Origin: Fragilariopsis cylindrus CCMP1102
Lineage: Eukaryota > Bacillariophyta > Bacillariophyceae > Bacillariales > Bacillariaceae
DNA: 64,000 bases
Assembly (NCBI GenBank): GCA_900095095.1
Contig: FMBT01000510.1
Span: 1-64,000 of the forward strand
Reading direction: 5' to 3'
This document shows, piece by piece, positions 31,554 to 43,493 of the stretch. The notes beneath the pieces were generated by a model. It saw only the letters and a list, made by a program, of their open reading frames with translations. It searched no databases and was not told the DNA's origin. How positions within the stretch are numbered: position 1 is the first letter of the stretch; every line of letters starts with the position of its first letter. The position numbers and the translations under genes are program-made.

Positions 31554-34500
31554 TTAATGATGTTGTAATTTACCAGACATACCTGACATCGATTTAGTTT
31601 TACCATCTGGGATCATATACAATACAATTGGTTTATCTTTACTACCCCTGTAGGGTGAATCAACACGATAAAATCCACGTCTTTCTAATTGAATCACATC
31701 ACCAACCTTTAATGTTTTTAAATTAATATCACCAATCACATGAGTGGTTGCAATCGTATTCGGATTGACATAATCTTCAAACTTATCACCATCTTCTAAT
31801 TTTTCTTTTGTGACTAAATGATCAAATTCTGTTAATATAGCAGGACAATAATTTGTTGTTGTAACTTTATTATTATCATTATCATCTGCTGCATTATCTA
31901 CAGCAATCCATGAATATTTACGTTTCGTGGATTTGAAATCACCATCCGGAATTAATTCACCTTCTAATTGATCCTCCTTCTTAGAAGTAATCTTAACAAC
32001 ACCCCAACGTAACAAGACAATGTTTTCACCAACAATACAATCATCCGCATCAATTTTTTCTAATAATACTTTGGAGGATAATTTCATGGGACGTTTTCCC
32101 ATTGTTGGATCCTTTGGATGTAATGATGTACTAACATATGTTTCATTACCACTTGTTGAAAAATTCAAAATAGTTAATGTGGAATTTGTTGTAGAATCAA
32201 TGGCCATAAATCGACGTGCTGTTTTATCTAATTCTTTTTTATTTTCCGCCCAAAAGGAATTCCAGACCATATTCACCACACGTCGTGATGCACCTTGACT
32301 ATAGATATAAGTCTTTAAGGCAGGAATGGAGACACCTCGACGTACCACACCACGAACGGTGGGAAATCGTGCATCATCCCATCCTGTTACTAAATTTTCA
32401 TTGACAAACCATGTTAATTTACGTTTCGATAATAACGTGTATTGAAAATTCATTCGACAAAAGGAATGGATCCGTACACGACGTAATCCCAATGTTTTTA
32501 ATAAAAATTGATATTGTTCATCACGATCATTATATTCGGTGGTACGTAATGCATGTGTTACACCCTCTAAGGAATCCACTATGGGACATGCTAAGTCATA
32601 CGTTGGATATGCTTTATGTGTAGTACCCGTACGATGATGGGGTGTTAAATTTTGTCGATATAGTACCGGATCACGCATTGTACCATTATCTGATAACATA
32701 TTAATTTTAGCACGTAAACACCATTGACCACCATTTTCGGATCCGGAACACATATCTAAAAATAATAGTTTGGCTTCTTCTGAACTTTGTGTAGATCGAT
32801 ATTTCGATTCTTTTCGTTCCATCCGTTCCTCTTTCATTTGTTCTTGTGGTGTATCATCCATATAGGCTTGTCCATTTGCAATCATTTGGAGTGCATATTT
32901 TTGTATGGCAGTAATGTAATCCGATGTATAGGTCAATACATCCCCTTTGACACCCAGTGTGGCAAGATCTTCTAATATCGATTGTTGATATTCTTCTTTT
33001 CTTTCGATGGATTTGTATCATCGAATCGTATAATAAGACGTCCCTGATAACGTTTGGCATAATAATCATTTAATAAACATGCTTTCGCATGTCCCACATG
33101 TAAATAACCAGATGGTTCTGGTGGAAATCGTGTCACAACCTGTCCAGGAATGGCACCTTCTAATAAAGCCATACCAGAAACAAGTGGATCAAGTTTTGTT
33201 TCAGAGAATTGTGCCTCAGCATCAGTTGCAGTTGCACCCGATGCAGCACCCACCGCTAATTGAGTTGCTTTCATTAATGCTGGATGGGAACACATCATTT
33301 TAGTCCATCGTGTTGCAATAGGATAATCATCTATATTCAATGATTCTAATACCGTCTTCTTATCTTGAATGGTACATGGAAAACCTAATGCCGCAAATAG
33401 CGCAATATCTGCTAAGGATATTTTATGTCCACATAAGTAGGTACGTTTTGATAATGCATGTTCTAATGTCATTGCAATACCCTTACGAGCTTGTTCCGGA
33501 TTTAATTGTAGTAATGATTGTGAATATTCAATCCATGCATTTTGTTCCGCACGTTCATTGGATGAGGATGTTGTAAGAACGTTATTGGAGGAGGAGGATG
33601 ATACATCAATACCACCAAACACATCTAATAAATATCGTGCTGATGCTAAATCACCAACAATAGCTTGACCATTACTATCACCTAACATTGATTGTGGTAC
33701 ACGATGATCACTGGTAATAGTTAAATCAATATCAAAATCACATAAACATGCCACAGCAAGAGTGATGATCGGACGTTCATTCATACGTACAACATTTGGA
33801 TTAATTACTAATTGAAAAGGTTTGAGTTTGAATTTTGAAAGATTCGTGAGTGGTGGTGGACCATTCTTTCCACCACCGGAGGATGATTTACCCTTAACAG
33901 CAGCAAGAACTGATACTATTGCCTTTGCGTTATTGATTTTCGCGGCAGAGACACGTTTTGTCGCAGAAGGAGTATCCGCAGTATCAGTAGCGGCGGCGGC
34001 AACAACCACCGAAGGTGCACCACCTGATCCTTCACCACCATTACCGATACCAGCTTTAAATGCCGCCTTCTTGGCTTCTTTTTCTGCTTTCTTGGCAGCC
34101 TTCTTGGCAGCATTTTTAGCGGATGCCATAACATTTACTACAGCCATAACGTTTGCTTTCTTTTTATCAGTAGATGTAGTAGATTTACCATCCACACCAA
34201 TTCCACCATTCAATACTGCAAATTTTGCTTTTGCTACAAGTAGTTTTGCAACGAGTGGATCCACAATTTTTTTCATTTCATTCTTGTCTTCAATATCAGT
34301 CTTTGCGGATTTGATGGATCCACCAAGATCATCAATTTCTTTTTTCAGTGCCTCCTTTTCAGCATCCGTTGCAGCTGCAATAGTACTACCAGTTACCTCT
34401 GTTTCTTTCCCTAATTCAACTTCAACAGCTACGTCAGCTTCTGTTGATGTTGGTACTTGTGCTACAGCAACAATTGATGCACGAGCCTTACTAACAGTTT

Positions 34501-34624
34501 CTTCTGCTTTACCTAAAATTCCTTCCGCCGTTGTTTTTGCTTGATTAATTTCAGTTTCATGTTTAGAAGCAAATTCCGTTGCACCATCTTTGAGTTTCTC
34601 ACCCATCTTTTTTAATGCATCCAT
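31554..34624 (-). CDS. Glutamyl-tRNA synthetase, cytosolic type (one frame break)
   Basis: Charges tRNA-Glu for cytosolic translation. Two adjoining frames, 32972-34624 and then 31554 to about 32990, together give about 1,020 residues. The N-terminus holds a helical region and a WHEP-like domain ([26 protein letters not shown]). A GST-like domain follows ([18 protein letters not shown] to [11 protein letters not shown]). The class I catalytic core has the HIGH motif as [17 protein letters not shown], then [41 protein letters not shown] and the KMSKS motif as [13 protein letters not shown]. The C-terminal anticodon-binding beta barrels end at KLQHH. The match to eukaryotic/archaeal-type GluRS is strong. 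At about 32989-33006 the frame changes by one base in an A/G-rich tract; sequence error or real mutation cannot be told apart here. Confidence 0.92.
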
Positions 34625-35748
34625 GATCTTGCTTCTTCTTGATTGTTGATTGATTCCGTTTTTGTTTTGTTTTCAGTAATAAGGTGGCTAAAAGCTAATA
34701 AGCTAAGAAACGAAGTAGCTCTCACGTTCTAAGATGATAAGTGCTGTAAGAAGTAATGTATTTCTTTCTTTCTTTCTTGTATCACAACAGCAACAATTGA
34801 AGATATTCAATTCGAGAGCTTCTTGTCGCTATTCTTGTTACGTGTTTTTCACGTCCGCACAAACGAACGGTTGTCGTTTCATTCGACTCAATCGACTGAA
34901 TGAATGTGAATGCCGTCTGTCAGTCTGTCCGTTCGTTTTCTCTGTTTATTACCCTAATTGATAATGTAGCTACAGTGCACACTGTCCATTACTACCGTAT
35001 GACGCGAACAAGCCTCAATCACACTTTGAAGAATCAATCAAATCGAATGAACAAGAATGAATCAATCGACAATCGAATGAATTGATCGATACAATCAAAG
35101 CTAGCTAAATGGCGCACTGTATGATGCTAATACTACTAACAAAAAGGCTAATATGGCCAACTGTGTAGGTGTCTGTCGCTTCATGGTGAACAAGGGCATT
35201 TCTAACTATCGTATAATAGGGGGATGGTAGTATGATGGATCTTTATTATAACGTACGGTACATATGCCAGGTCAATTCAGGTCTGGATGACATGCCATGC
35301 CGGGGCGGGATGCGGCTAAACCAGCGCGGAAATAGAAATCAGACATACAATCAATAAAAGATGAGAGAAAGGAGTGGAGTCGATTGATTCTTAATTCTAC
35401 CTATTAGAACGCACAATGATGACGACAAATTCGAATAAGAAGAAGAGATTTTGATCGAGAAAACAATAGATCCTTAATAATGCAATCGAAACTGCTGTCC
35501 GTGAAATATATGACGCAACAAATCAGCGCTTCTACTATTGGAGTTGAGTTGAGTCGAGTCGAGTCGAGTCTCAATTTGACATACTAGCTAGAACGCGCGT
35601 AAAACAATTGATCCTGACATAATAACTTGAATATGTGTGGAAACAAAATCCAAGTTCAAGCCAAATACATGCACATTATACTTTAGCTAGAGATAGAATT
35701 TACTACTACTGTACTGTATAGTAATAGACAATAAATTATAGTAATTAA
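34625..35748. other. Intergenic stretch upstream of GluRS
   Basis: No gene is seen. It contains the GluRS leader, a (TTTC)n run near 34761-34778, AATCGAATGAA words near 35030-35085 and a (GAGTC)n array near 35543-35570. The two flanking genes are on the same strand, so this also includes the 3' flank of neither: it is the promoter side of GluRS and the terminator side of the DUF6824 gene. Confidence 0.5.
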
Positions 35749-38614
35749 TTATAGTAGCCAATTATATGCTTTGTTGCAGTTGTTGCAGTTGTTGCCATAA
35801 TTGCTGTCTTCATTACCACTGTCACTGCCACTGCCATTGCCACCATCAATTTGATGTTGATGAAAACTAAAACAACCTGTACAATTATTAGTGGAACCAA
35901 CTTCTCCCCAAAAGGACGACGATGCAGTTGTTGTTGGTGTTGGTGGTGTTGGTGTTGGTATTGCTGTTATTTTTTGACGTTTGGATTGTAGAAACATATA
36001 TTCATCACGCTGCTGCACTTCTTTTTGTTGCTGATGCTGATGTTGCTGTTGCTGTTGCTGAAATTGTCGTTGATTCTTTCTGCCACCACTGCTATTACCA
36101 CTCGTCTCTGTACTATTATTATTACAATTATTATTGGTGGTGGTCGTGTTCGTATTGGTCATGTCGTTGACTGCTTCTACAAATGGAAATGATTTTGCGT
36201 TGTTTGCATTATTATTACTTCCATTTGCATTGTTTGCATTGTTTGCATTTTTATTATTTGACGTTGACGTTGACAATGCATTTTGTCGTCCAATACAACT
36301 TCTTTTATATTCTTTATAGGAATTAGCAACCTTTTGTCGTATTGCAAATTTATCATTAACTAATAACCATGCATTACGTTTCTTATTCCATTCTAATATT
36401 CTCATTTGTTGTCCTCCTCCACCACCGGCACCGGCTCCACCGGCACCGCCACTACTACTACCATTACTTCTTGGCGCAGCACTAGTAGTACTATTCATGA
36501 TTTGATCCGCAATTTTTAATGTCATATCAAATTTATCTTTCCGATCACTCAACATAAAATGACTATGATGTGTTTCTTCAATTAATGATCGAAAATGTAA
36601 ATTACCAGGATTATTTTTAAAACTTTTACCTTTCCTGAAACATATATCATAGGATCGTGGACATTCTACGAGAATGATTTCATCCACATCCTCGTCATCA
36701 TTACTTGTACTTGTATTACTAGCAGCGGTTTGGTTGGCGTTGGCGTTGTTATTGCCGTTGTCGATAACGTCAGCGTTGCAGCTACTGCTAATGAGTTGTG
36801 GCTGCTTTTCATCTTGTGCACGTTGTTGTTGTTTCCTTTTGATACTTTGTTTTTGTTTTTCTTCTTGTTGTTCCACTGTTGTACGGAATGTTACCCATTG
36901 AGAATGTGCAGTCGTTTTCACTGTACCACTATATGTCATTGGTAATAAATCGACAGGTATACCATAGCTCTGTAATTTATACAAAATTTCCATTGTATCA
37001 CCTGTGTTGTTTTAAAAGAATAGAATAAAAATGATGAGATATCAAATCAAAGTCCTCCAAGATGGAGTTCGTAGTAGAAAAACAAGCAAGCAAGCTCCTC
37101 TCCTCTCCTCTCCGCTCCTCTCCTCGAGTCTGCCAATATACCACGTGTTACGTTTTGCGTTTTATACTAGTACGGTACGTACCAAAATGTGTTTTATATC
37201 GTGATTTGTGATGTGTATTTAAACTAAAGTAAAATAAGGAGGATAATACTTTATATATTGGTTGATTCTTGGAACAAAAATGAATGGATGTGACCCGTAC
37301 TGGTAATGCCACATTAAAATTTTGTTTAAATGTTTCAGTATTCTGTTTTTTAATCTTTAATCGTAAATTACCTTTTTCCCATAAGGATGTATAATTATCT
37401 TCATCGGAGGGCCAGGCAATTACCACTATACCCTTTTGTTGTGTTTCGATATCTTCAGAGGCAATCCAATGCAAGTACATTACAATTTTACATCTTAATA
37501 TAAACTCTAAATCAAATCCCACCTTACCAACTAAGCAATGTATTCGACGTCCAGATCGATCACGGAATGGTAAATATTGTGCTCTGGAATTTTGTAATGC
37601 ACGTATTTCTTCTCTATTGCTGTTATTATTGTTATTGTTGTTATAAACATCTGTGATTCTCGGTGGTCGATCCGCAATAAAATTACCAAATATAGCTGTT
37701 GAAAATTCTAAAAATGATACAAACCGTTTCACAGCTTTTTTAGAATCAAATGAATCACATCTCAAGAAACGTAATCTAACATCTGGATCATTGACATAAC
37801 ATAATTTTTTCTTTTCATCTGATTCATCTTGTTGTTGTTTTTCATTATCTTGTTGTTGTTTTTCATCATCCTGTTCATTTTGGTTTTGACTACTACTACT
37901 ACTACTACTACTCTGTGATTGTTGTGATTGTGATTGTGATTGTGATTGCATTGGAATTATATTTCTTAATACATCTGTATCAGAATCTGTATCTGTATCT
38001 TCGGTTGTTTGTTTATTATTGTTCGCCTTCATCTTCGTCTTTGTATTTGAATTATGACCTACTTTTGATTGCTTCTGTTTCTGCTTCTGCTGCTGCTGTG
38101 CCTTTTTCCTTTTCTTTTTTCTTATTAAAATAACTTTTTGTAATTCGATATCAAATTCAATTAATTTTTCCTGTAATAATGTTGGTGTTTCTATTTCGTA
38201 CGAGGATAAACATCGTACACCATGTATTTCTTCTTCCATTGCATTACGATCATATAAACTTAATTTTAATAATTCTTTCGATAAACTATCATTGACTGTT
38301 ACATTTTTGGGTGGTATAGCAATCCCACCACCACCAATACCATTCGTTGCATAATCTTGTTGTGCTTGTGATTGACGTGTACCATTGGTGGTTTGACTTA
38401 ATTCATCATCATTATCATTGGCATTGTCATTACTGTTATCATTATTGTTACCATCGTTGTCCTCATCATCATTGTCACTGTCATAATCTTGTAAAAATGT
38501 ACTATTTGATCGATGCGCCTCCTCCTCCTGATGCTGTTGCTTAGTTGGGGTAGTAGAAAAAGTGGCAGCTGCACCGGCATTGGCATTGGCATTGGCAACG
38601 TCATCATTATTCAT
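35749..38614 (-). CDS. CRAL-TRIO-like plus DUF6824 protein, two exons
   Basis: Exon 1 is 37183-38614, starting at ATG 38614 (MNNDDVANANANAG); the frame extends to 38746 but that part is a CA-repeat leader. Exon 2 is 35749-37001. The junction TTTTG|GTACGT to ACACAG|GTGAT restores KTHFGDTMEILYKLQSYGIP. The N-terminal half shows CRAL-TRIO (SEC14-like) features: VRLRFLRCDSFDSKKAVKRF, LPFRDRSGRRIHCLVG, IVMYLHWIASED and the LYKLQSYGIPVDLLP end. Exon 2 carries the DUF6824 block, ECPRSYDICFRKGKSF, NPGNLHFRSLIEE and RILEWNKKRNAWLLVND. This combination recurs in diatoms, where DUF6824 is expanded; the role is unknown, perhaps lipid-responsive regulation. Long Gln/Asn/Asp/Gly inserts are low-complexity and length-variable. 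Total about 894 residues. Confidence 0.85.
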
Positions 38615-38981
38615 TATGCCGTTATTATTTGTTGGAATTAGCCTACTATGAATACTAGTAGTAGTAGTTTTGTAGTATTTGATTTGATTTGACTGGACTT
38701 CTTGCTTTTGAAACACAAACACACAAACACAAACACACACACTCACACAAACACTATAGTATCTCTCTCTGTCTCTCTTTTCTTTCTTGGCTGTTTTGTT
38801 TTGTTATTTTCTGTTCGTACGTACGTACTGTACAGTATAGGAATCAGGTATTTAATTTAATAACGGCGTTTCGATTTCGTTTCGACTTCAACTTCGACTT
38901 CGACTTCGGTCTCAGATATTATACGCGGATCGGACACTCGGTCTCAATGAATGAATCGAATAGTATGTATGATGTGTAGTA

Positions 38982-39012
<31 letters not shown>

Positions 39013-40136
39013 TCTGTTCTCTTTCGTTTCTGTCTTTGTCTCGCTATTAGTAGTAGTAATAGCAGAAGTAGGTATCCGGTATTCTATTTTTCAGACTCGT
39101 GTGATTTCTTCCTCTATATTATCCAACAACACCACTATCCACTATCTACTATCGCCTCTCTCTCTCTCTCTCTCTCTCTGGCTGTACACTGCACTCTTGA
39201 TACTTATAAAAGTCTTGTCATTGAAGTTTTATCGATCTGGATCCTACAGTATATTGATGCCTCGTACAAACAAATGATTTTTTTCTTTAGCGCTCTGTTA
39301 ATACACAGTACACAGTAGTCAGTTAAGTTAAGTCCAGTCCTCACACATTCCGACGACGATCATCATTATTTTTTATTTTTGACGATGTACTGTACGAACG
39401 TAGTAAAAGAAACAGAGGGCTTCTTCAGGGCTTCTTCGCAGAACAATACAAATAGACCAAAATTCTCTTCGCAGAACCGCCAATAGACTAAAATTCTATC
39501 AATGTAGCTTTTATTTTCAAATTATTTATTATTATAATCTCTTTGCATGAACCTTACGCGACTTCTCAAATGCCACCATGCAAACAATGATAACCAATTA
39601 CAATAATTTTTTTTAACATAAATGTTGAGTATGATAATAATATTATTATTATTATATAATTATTTAATTAATTAACGCAACTAAAACACAAAACCTAAAC
39701 AACCCAGGTCGTAATACTGGAGAGCCCGCGATTTATAGGATTTTCTTTCGGAAAAAAATGATTCATTCACTCTTGTAAGATCTTTTGAGATGATGACTTC
39801 AAGGTAAGTTACTGGGTACTAGTACTGGTACTAGTACATACAAATTATATATTATGCATCATACCAAGTGGTACCAGTGGTGTAAGATGAAGAGACAGGA
39901 GAATAGCATATACACAATAGTACTTTACTATTACAAATAAACTAAGGATTAATTTCTATTTCAATTAGATTATAATATGTATTTATGATGATGCATGCTT
40001 CATCTAATAATGCTTTGCTTACTGGTGTATATACACTTCAATTATATTATTGATGATATTGACTTTTTCTTTTCTTTTTTTTGGTGAATAATAATATATA
40101 AATATCTTTTGTTTTCTTTCTCATGCTGTTGCATTA
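38615..40136. other. Intergenic stretch with CA and CT microsatellites
   Basis: It holds (CA)n-like sequence at 38713-38750, a (TC)n run at 38981-39008, a second (CT)n run at about 39153-39178, and ACTTCGACTTCG repeats near 38885-38910. No credible gene. The left end is the promoter side of the DUF6824 gene, and the right end is the 3' flank of the PT-rich secreted protein. Confidence 0.55.
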
Positions 40137-42550
40137 CTACGGTAGTTCGGACCCGCCTGTTGTTACTTCGACTGTTTCGACAACGGACGAATCCGTTTCA
40201 TCGATGGGAGAGTCGGTTATTGGAGGTGTTGCAGTTGGTTTACTAGTTGGTTCGTTTGTAGTAGGAGTACCCGTTTCTTCTAGTACTTCGTCGGTTGGTA
40301 ATTCGGTAGGAAGTTTGGTCGGTTCCACAACAGGAGTCTCCGTAGGTGATCCTGTAATTTGAACAACTGGTGATTCTGAAGGAGATTTAGTCGGTTCAAC
40401 AACAGGAGTCTCCGTAGGTGATTCACTCGATTCAACAACTGGAGTTTCTGTTGGTGATCCTGTAATAGCAACAACTGGTGATTCGGAAGGAGATTTAGTC
40501 GGAGTCGATGTCGATGTCGACGCACTACTTGGTAATGGACTTGGTTCATCGTATTCAACATCATCTTTTAGTACAACCATTAAAAAATCAAGGTTCTTTG
40601 CAAAAGTACCAGATTGAATTGATTCCATTGTAGCAGGTACAGCCGTTTCCGGTACGGCAATTGTTGCAGAAGCACACATCATTGCTGTTGCATCAATTTC
40701 TATTGCACGCGCCTCGGCTTGTTGTAAATATGGACCGAGTGCCACGGAACAATCATCAATGACCAACACACCTCCTGCTGTTGTCGATAGACTTCCTTCT
40801 TCCATCTTTTTTTTAATTGCTACTACTTCTTCTTCGTCGGAGTCATCAGGAGTTCGTGCTATAACGATGTACAACTGAATAGATTCAGTAGCAACCATTT
40901 CTTCATCAGCGATTGATGGCGACGATGTTGGCGACGATGTAACAATTATAACAGTTGTCTCTTCTGGTACAGGTTCTGGTGTAGGTTGAGGTACAGGTAG
41001 TCTCGGTGATACTGGTGGTGGTGATGGTGCAAGTCCTGCAAAGGCAATAAAGGGTGCAATTGAAACTGTTGGTGCATTATTACTACCTTCCAAGAAGACA
41101 TCATAATTTGTTAATGTATCGTATGTACCAGCACGGACTGCTGCATTAATTGTACGTGGTACACCAGCAGTATAGTGTATATCAGCTGGCGTTGATGTTG
41201 TAACTTGAATTTTCACTTCAACTTCTTTTGTACCAAGTGAATTCATTGATACTAATGTGTTAATAACAGGGATGGTAATAGTTGTTACTGTTGGTTGGAT
41301 TGGGAATGGACTAATAACTGTTGTTGTTGCTTTGATAAATTTCGTCGCAATATCTAAATCAGTTGCATCAATTGGTACAATAGCTCGTACGATTGTATCA
41401 ATTTTAGAATCAATAGGCACTGGTGTTGGTACTAATGGTGTTGTTGGCCAATTTTGATGAGAGAATACAACAGGAAAACCAGCATCTTTTGAATATTTAC
41501 CCTTAAGGACAGCAAAATTAATTTGATCATTAGCACTATTACTATATCCTTGATTACGAGGTTCAACAATACCTTCTAAATTAATTTTAATACATTGAAT
41601 ACCAACTAAATCTTCAGTAGGGACATTCAATATATCAAAACTATCACATGATGTTGGTAATACATCACATGTAATATTAATTTGACTAGTAACACCTTCA
41701 ATAATTGTTTCAACTGATTGTTTAACTTCTAAATCACGATGATCATGTAACGGATTTCGTACCAATTGACGATCAAGTAATTCCCTATCAGTTAATTCAT
41801 GTGAATTGATAGTAACAAATTCAGATGATAAATCAATATAATTTCCATTGTCATTTTCATTTTCGTCCAAGTGTAGTCTTCGCCGTGATAGACCTAAGAT
41901 ACTTAATGTTGTTGAAACAATAGAAGCTGCAGCATCATTAAGATTGGAACCAGATGCAACACCACCAAAAATTTGATCCAATCCATTTCCAACACCGAAA
42001 CGTGTTACTAAAGAAATCGTTGGTGCAATTGTTGGTGTTTTCTGTGTATTCGATAGTAATAGTAATAGTATAGTTTTATTATTGTTTTCAAGAGGAAGAA
42101 CAAAAACCGAAAGATCCGAAGGAAGAAAAAAGGAATGTTAATTTAGAAATAGTGTCGGGTAGTAGAGAATATAACAAAAAGCTGTCCATTTCGTTTGTTC
42201 GTTCGTCGTATCACGAGACGAGACGAGACGAGAACTCACACACACATGCCCCATCACTACACACGATTTTGTTTCTATTTTTAACTTACGGAAGGACGTT
42301 TAGTTGGACGCTTTGTGGGCTTCTTTGTGGGCTTCTTTGTGGGCTTTTTTGTTGGCTTCTTAGTTGGTTTCTTTGTTGGCTTCTTAGTTGGTTTTTTCTG
42401 TGTACAATAATACGTTCACGAACGAGTAGTGAACGGAATGGAATGGAAAGTATGACAACCCAAAATGAAGAAGAAGAAGTCGAAATAATTAGAAATAATA
42501 CTCAACCTTATTCATGAGAACTGTCACGTGTCACGTGTCACGAGAACAAC

Positions 42551-42583
<33 letters not shown>

Positions 42584-43493
42584 AATTGTAACTTACAGTT
42601 GGACGTTTCGTTGGACTACGGGTTGGTGAATCAGCATCTTGCACATCTGTACCATTACATGGTAATTGCACAAAACCTGTTATTAAATCAAATGTAATTT
42701 GGTTTGAATTGCTGGAAGAACAATTTTCAGATACACATAATTGTTCAATACCGGTAATATTTTGTGTATTCAGTATAGTTGATGCCTCAACCGGTATATC
42801 TTGTAATTGTGTATTATATTGACCAACGAGTGTTTCATTGAACGGACCAAAACAATTACAGTCTTCATTAGCAACAGCAATAGGACCAGTTGCATTGGTT
42901 GATCGATATAATTCTGGTACAACAGCAGCAGCTGATAATGGATTACCAGACGAACTACATGTGTTTCGTCCTGCATTTGTTTTAATTCTTGAACCAATTA
43001 AATATTGTTTTTTAGATGAATCTGCACTTAATACAAATGTTAAACCAATATCTTTAAATCCATTTATATATTTAGATTCACAGATTTGAAATGAATTATA
43101 TGATTCTAAATACGATGATTCCAATTGTTCTAATGTTGTTATATTATTAAAGTCAAAATTTGGACCATCATATGTAACAGCTGAATAAACAGTTGTTTGA
43201 AATGGATCGACACCAACCGGTACACATGTTGGTAATAGTAATGGTGATTCTGCTTCAACATCTTCATCTTTACCTTCATCTTCATCTTCTCTACGGCGAG
43301 CAGCAGTACTATTAATATTCCCAACACGAAGAAATGAAACTGGCTGCTCGTGAGTATTGTCTTCTTCTTCGTGCTCGACAGCAGCAGCAGCAGCAGGAAT
43401 AGAATTCGCATCGACAACAGAAGCAGTTCCGTCAATAACTGTGCTTAAAGTGGAAAGCCCAACAAGGACAGCAAGAAATGTAAAGACTTTCAT
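40137..43493 (-). CDS. Large secreted PT-rich protein, three exons
   Basis: Exons are 42597-43493, 42290-42397 and 40137-42041 (introns of 199 and 248 nt). The joined product is about 969 residues. It starts with a signal peptide (MKVFTFLAVLVGLSTLSTV). The first globular region has about eight cysteines (LPTCVPVG, FQICESKY, NTCSSSG, DCNCFGPF, EQLCVSENC, LPCNGT) and NxS/T sites. Then comes a PT linker: exon 1 ends SPTRSPTKRPT, exon 2 is exactly nine KKPT/KRPT/KRPS tetrapeptides, and exon 3 opens KTPTIAPT. A second, large beta-like region follows, and a C-terminal array of SPTETPVVEPTKSPSESPVV-type repeats. PT linkers of this type are common in diatom extracellular and cell-wall-associated proteins. 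The exact role is unknown. A (CA)n tract lies in intron 1. Confidence 0.85.

Noticed and set aside
33822-34544. 240-residue plus frame opposite GluRS
   Set aside because: Antisense shadow of the Ala/Lys-rich N-terminal part of the synthetase gene.
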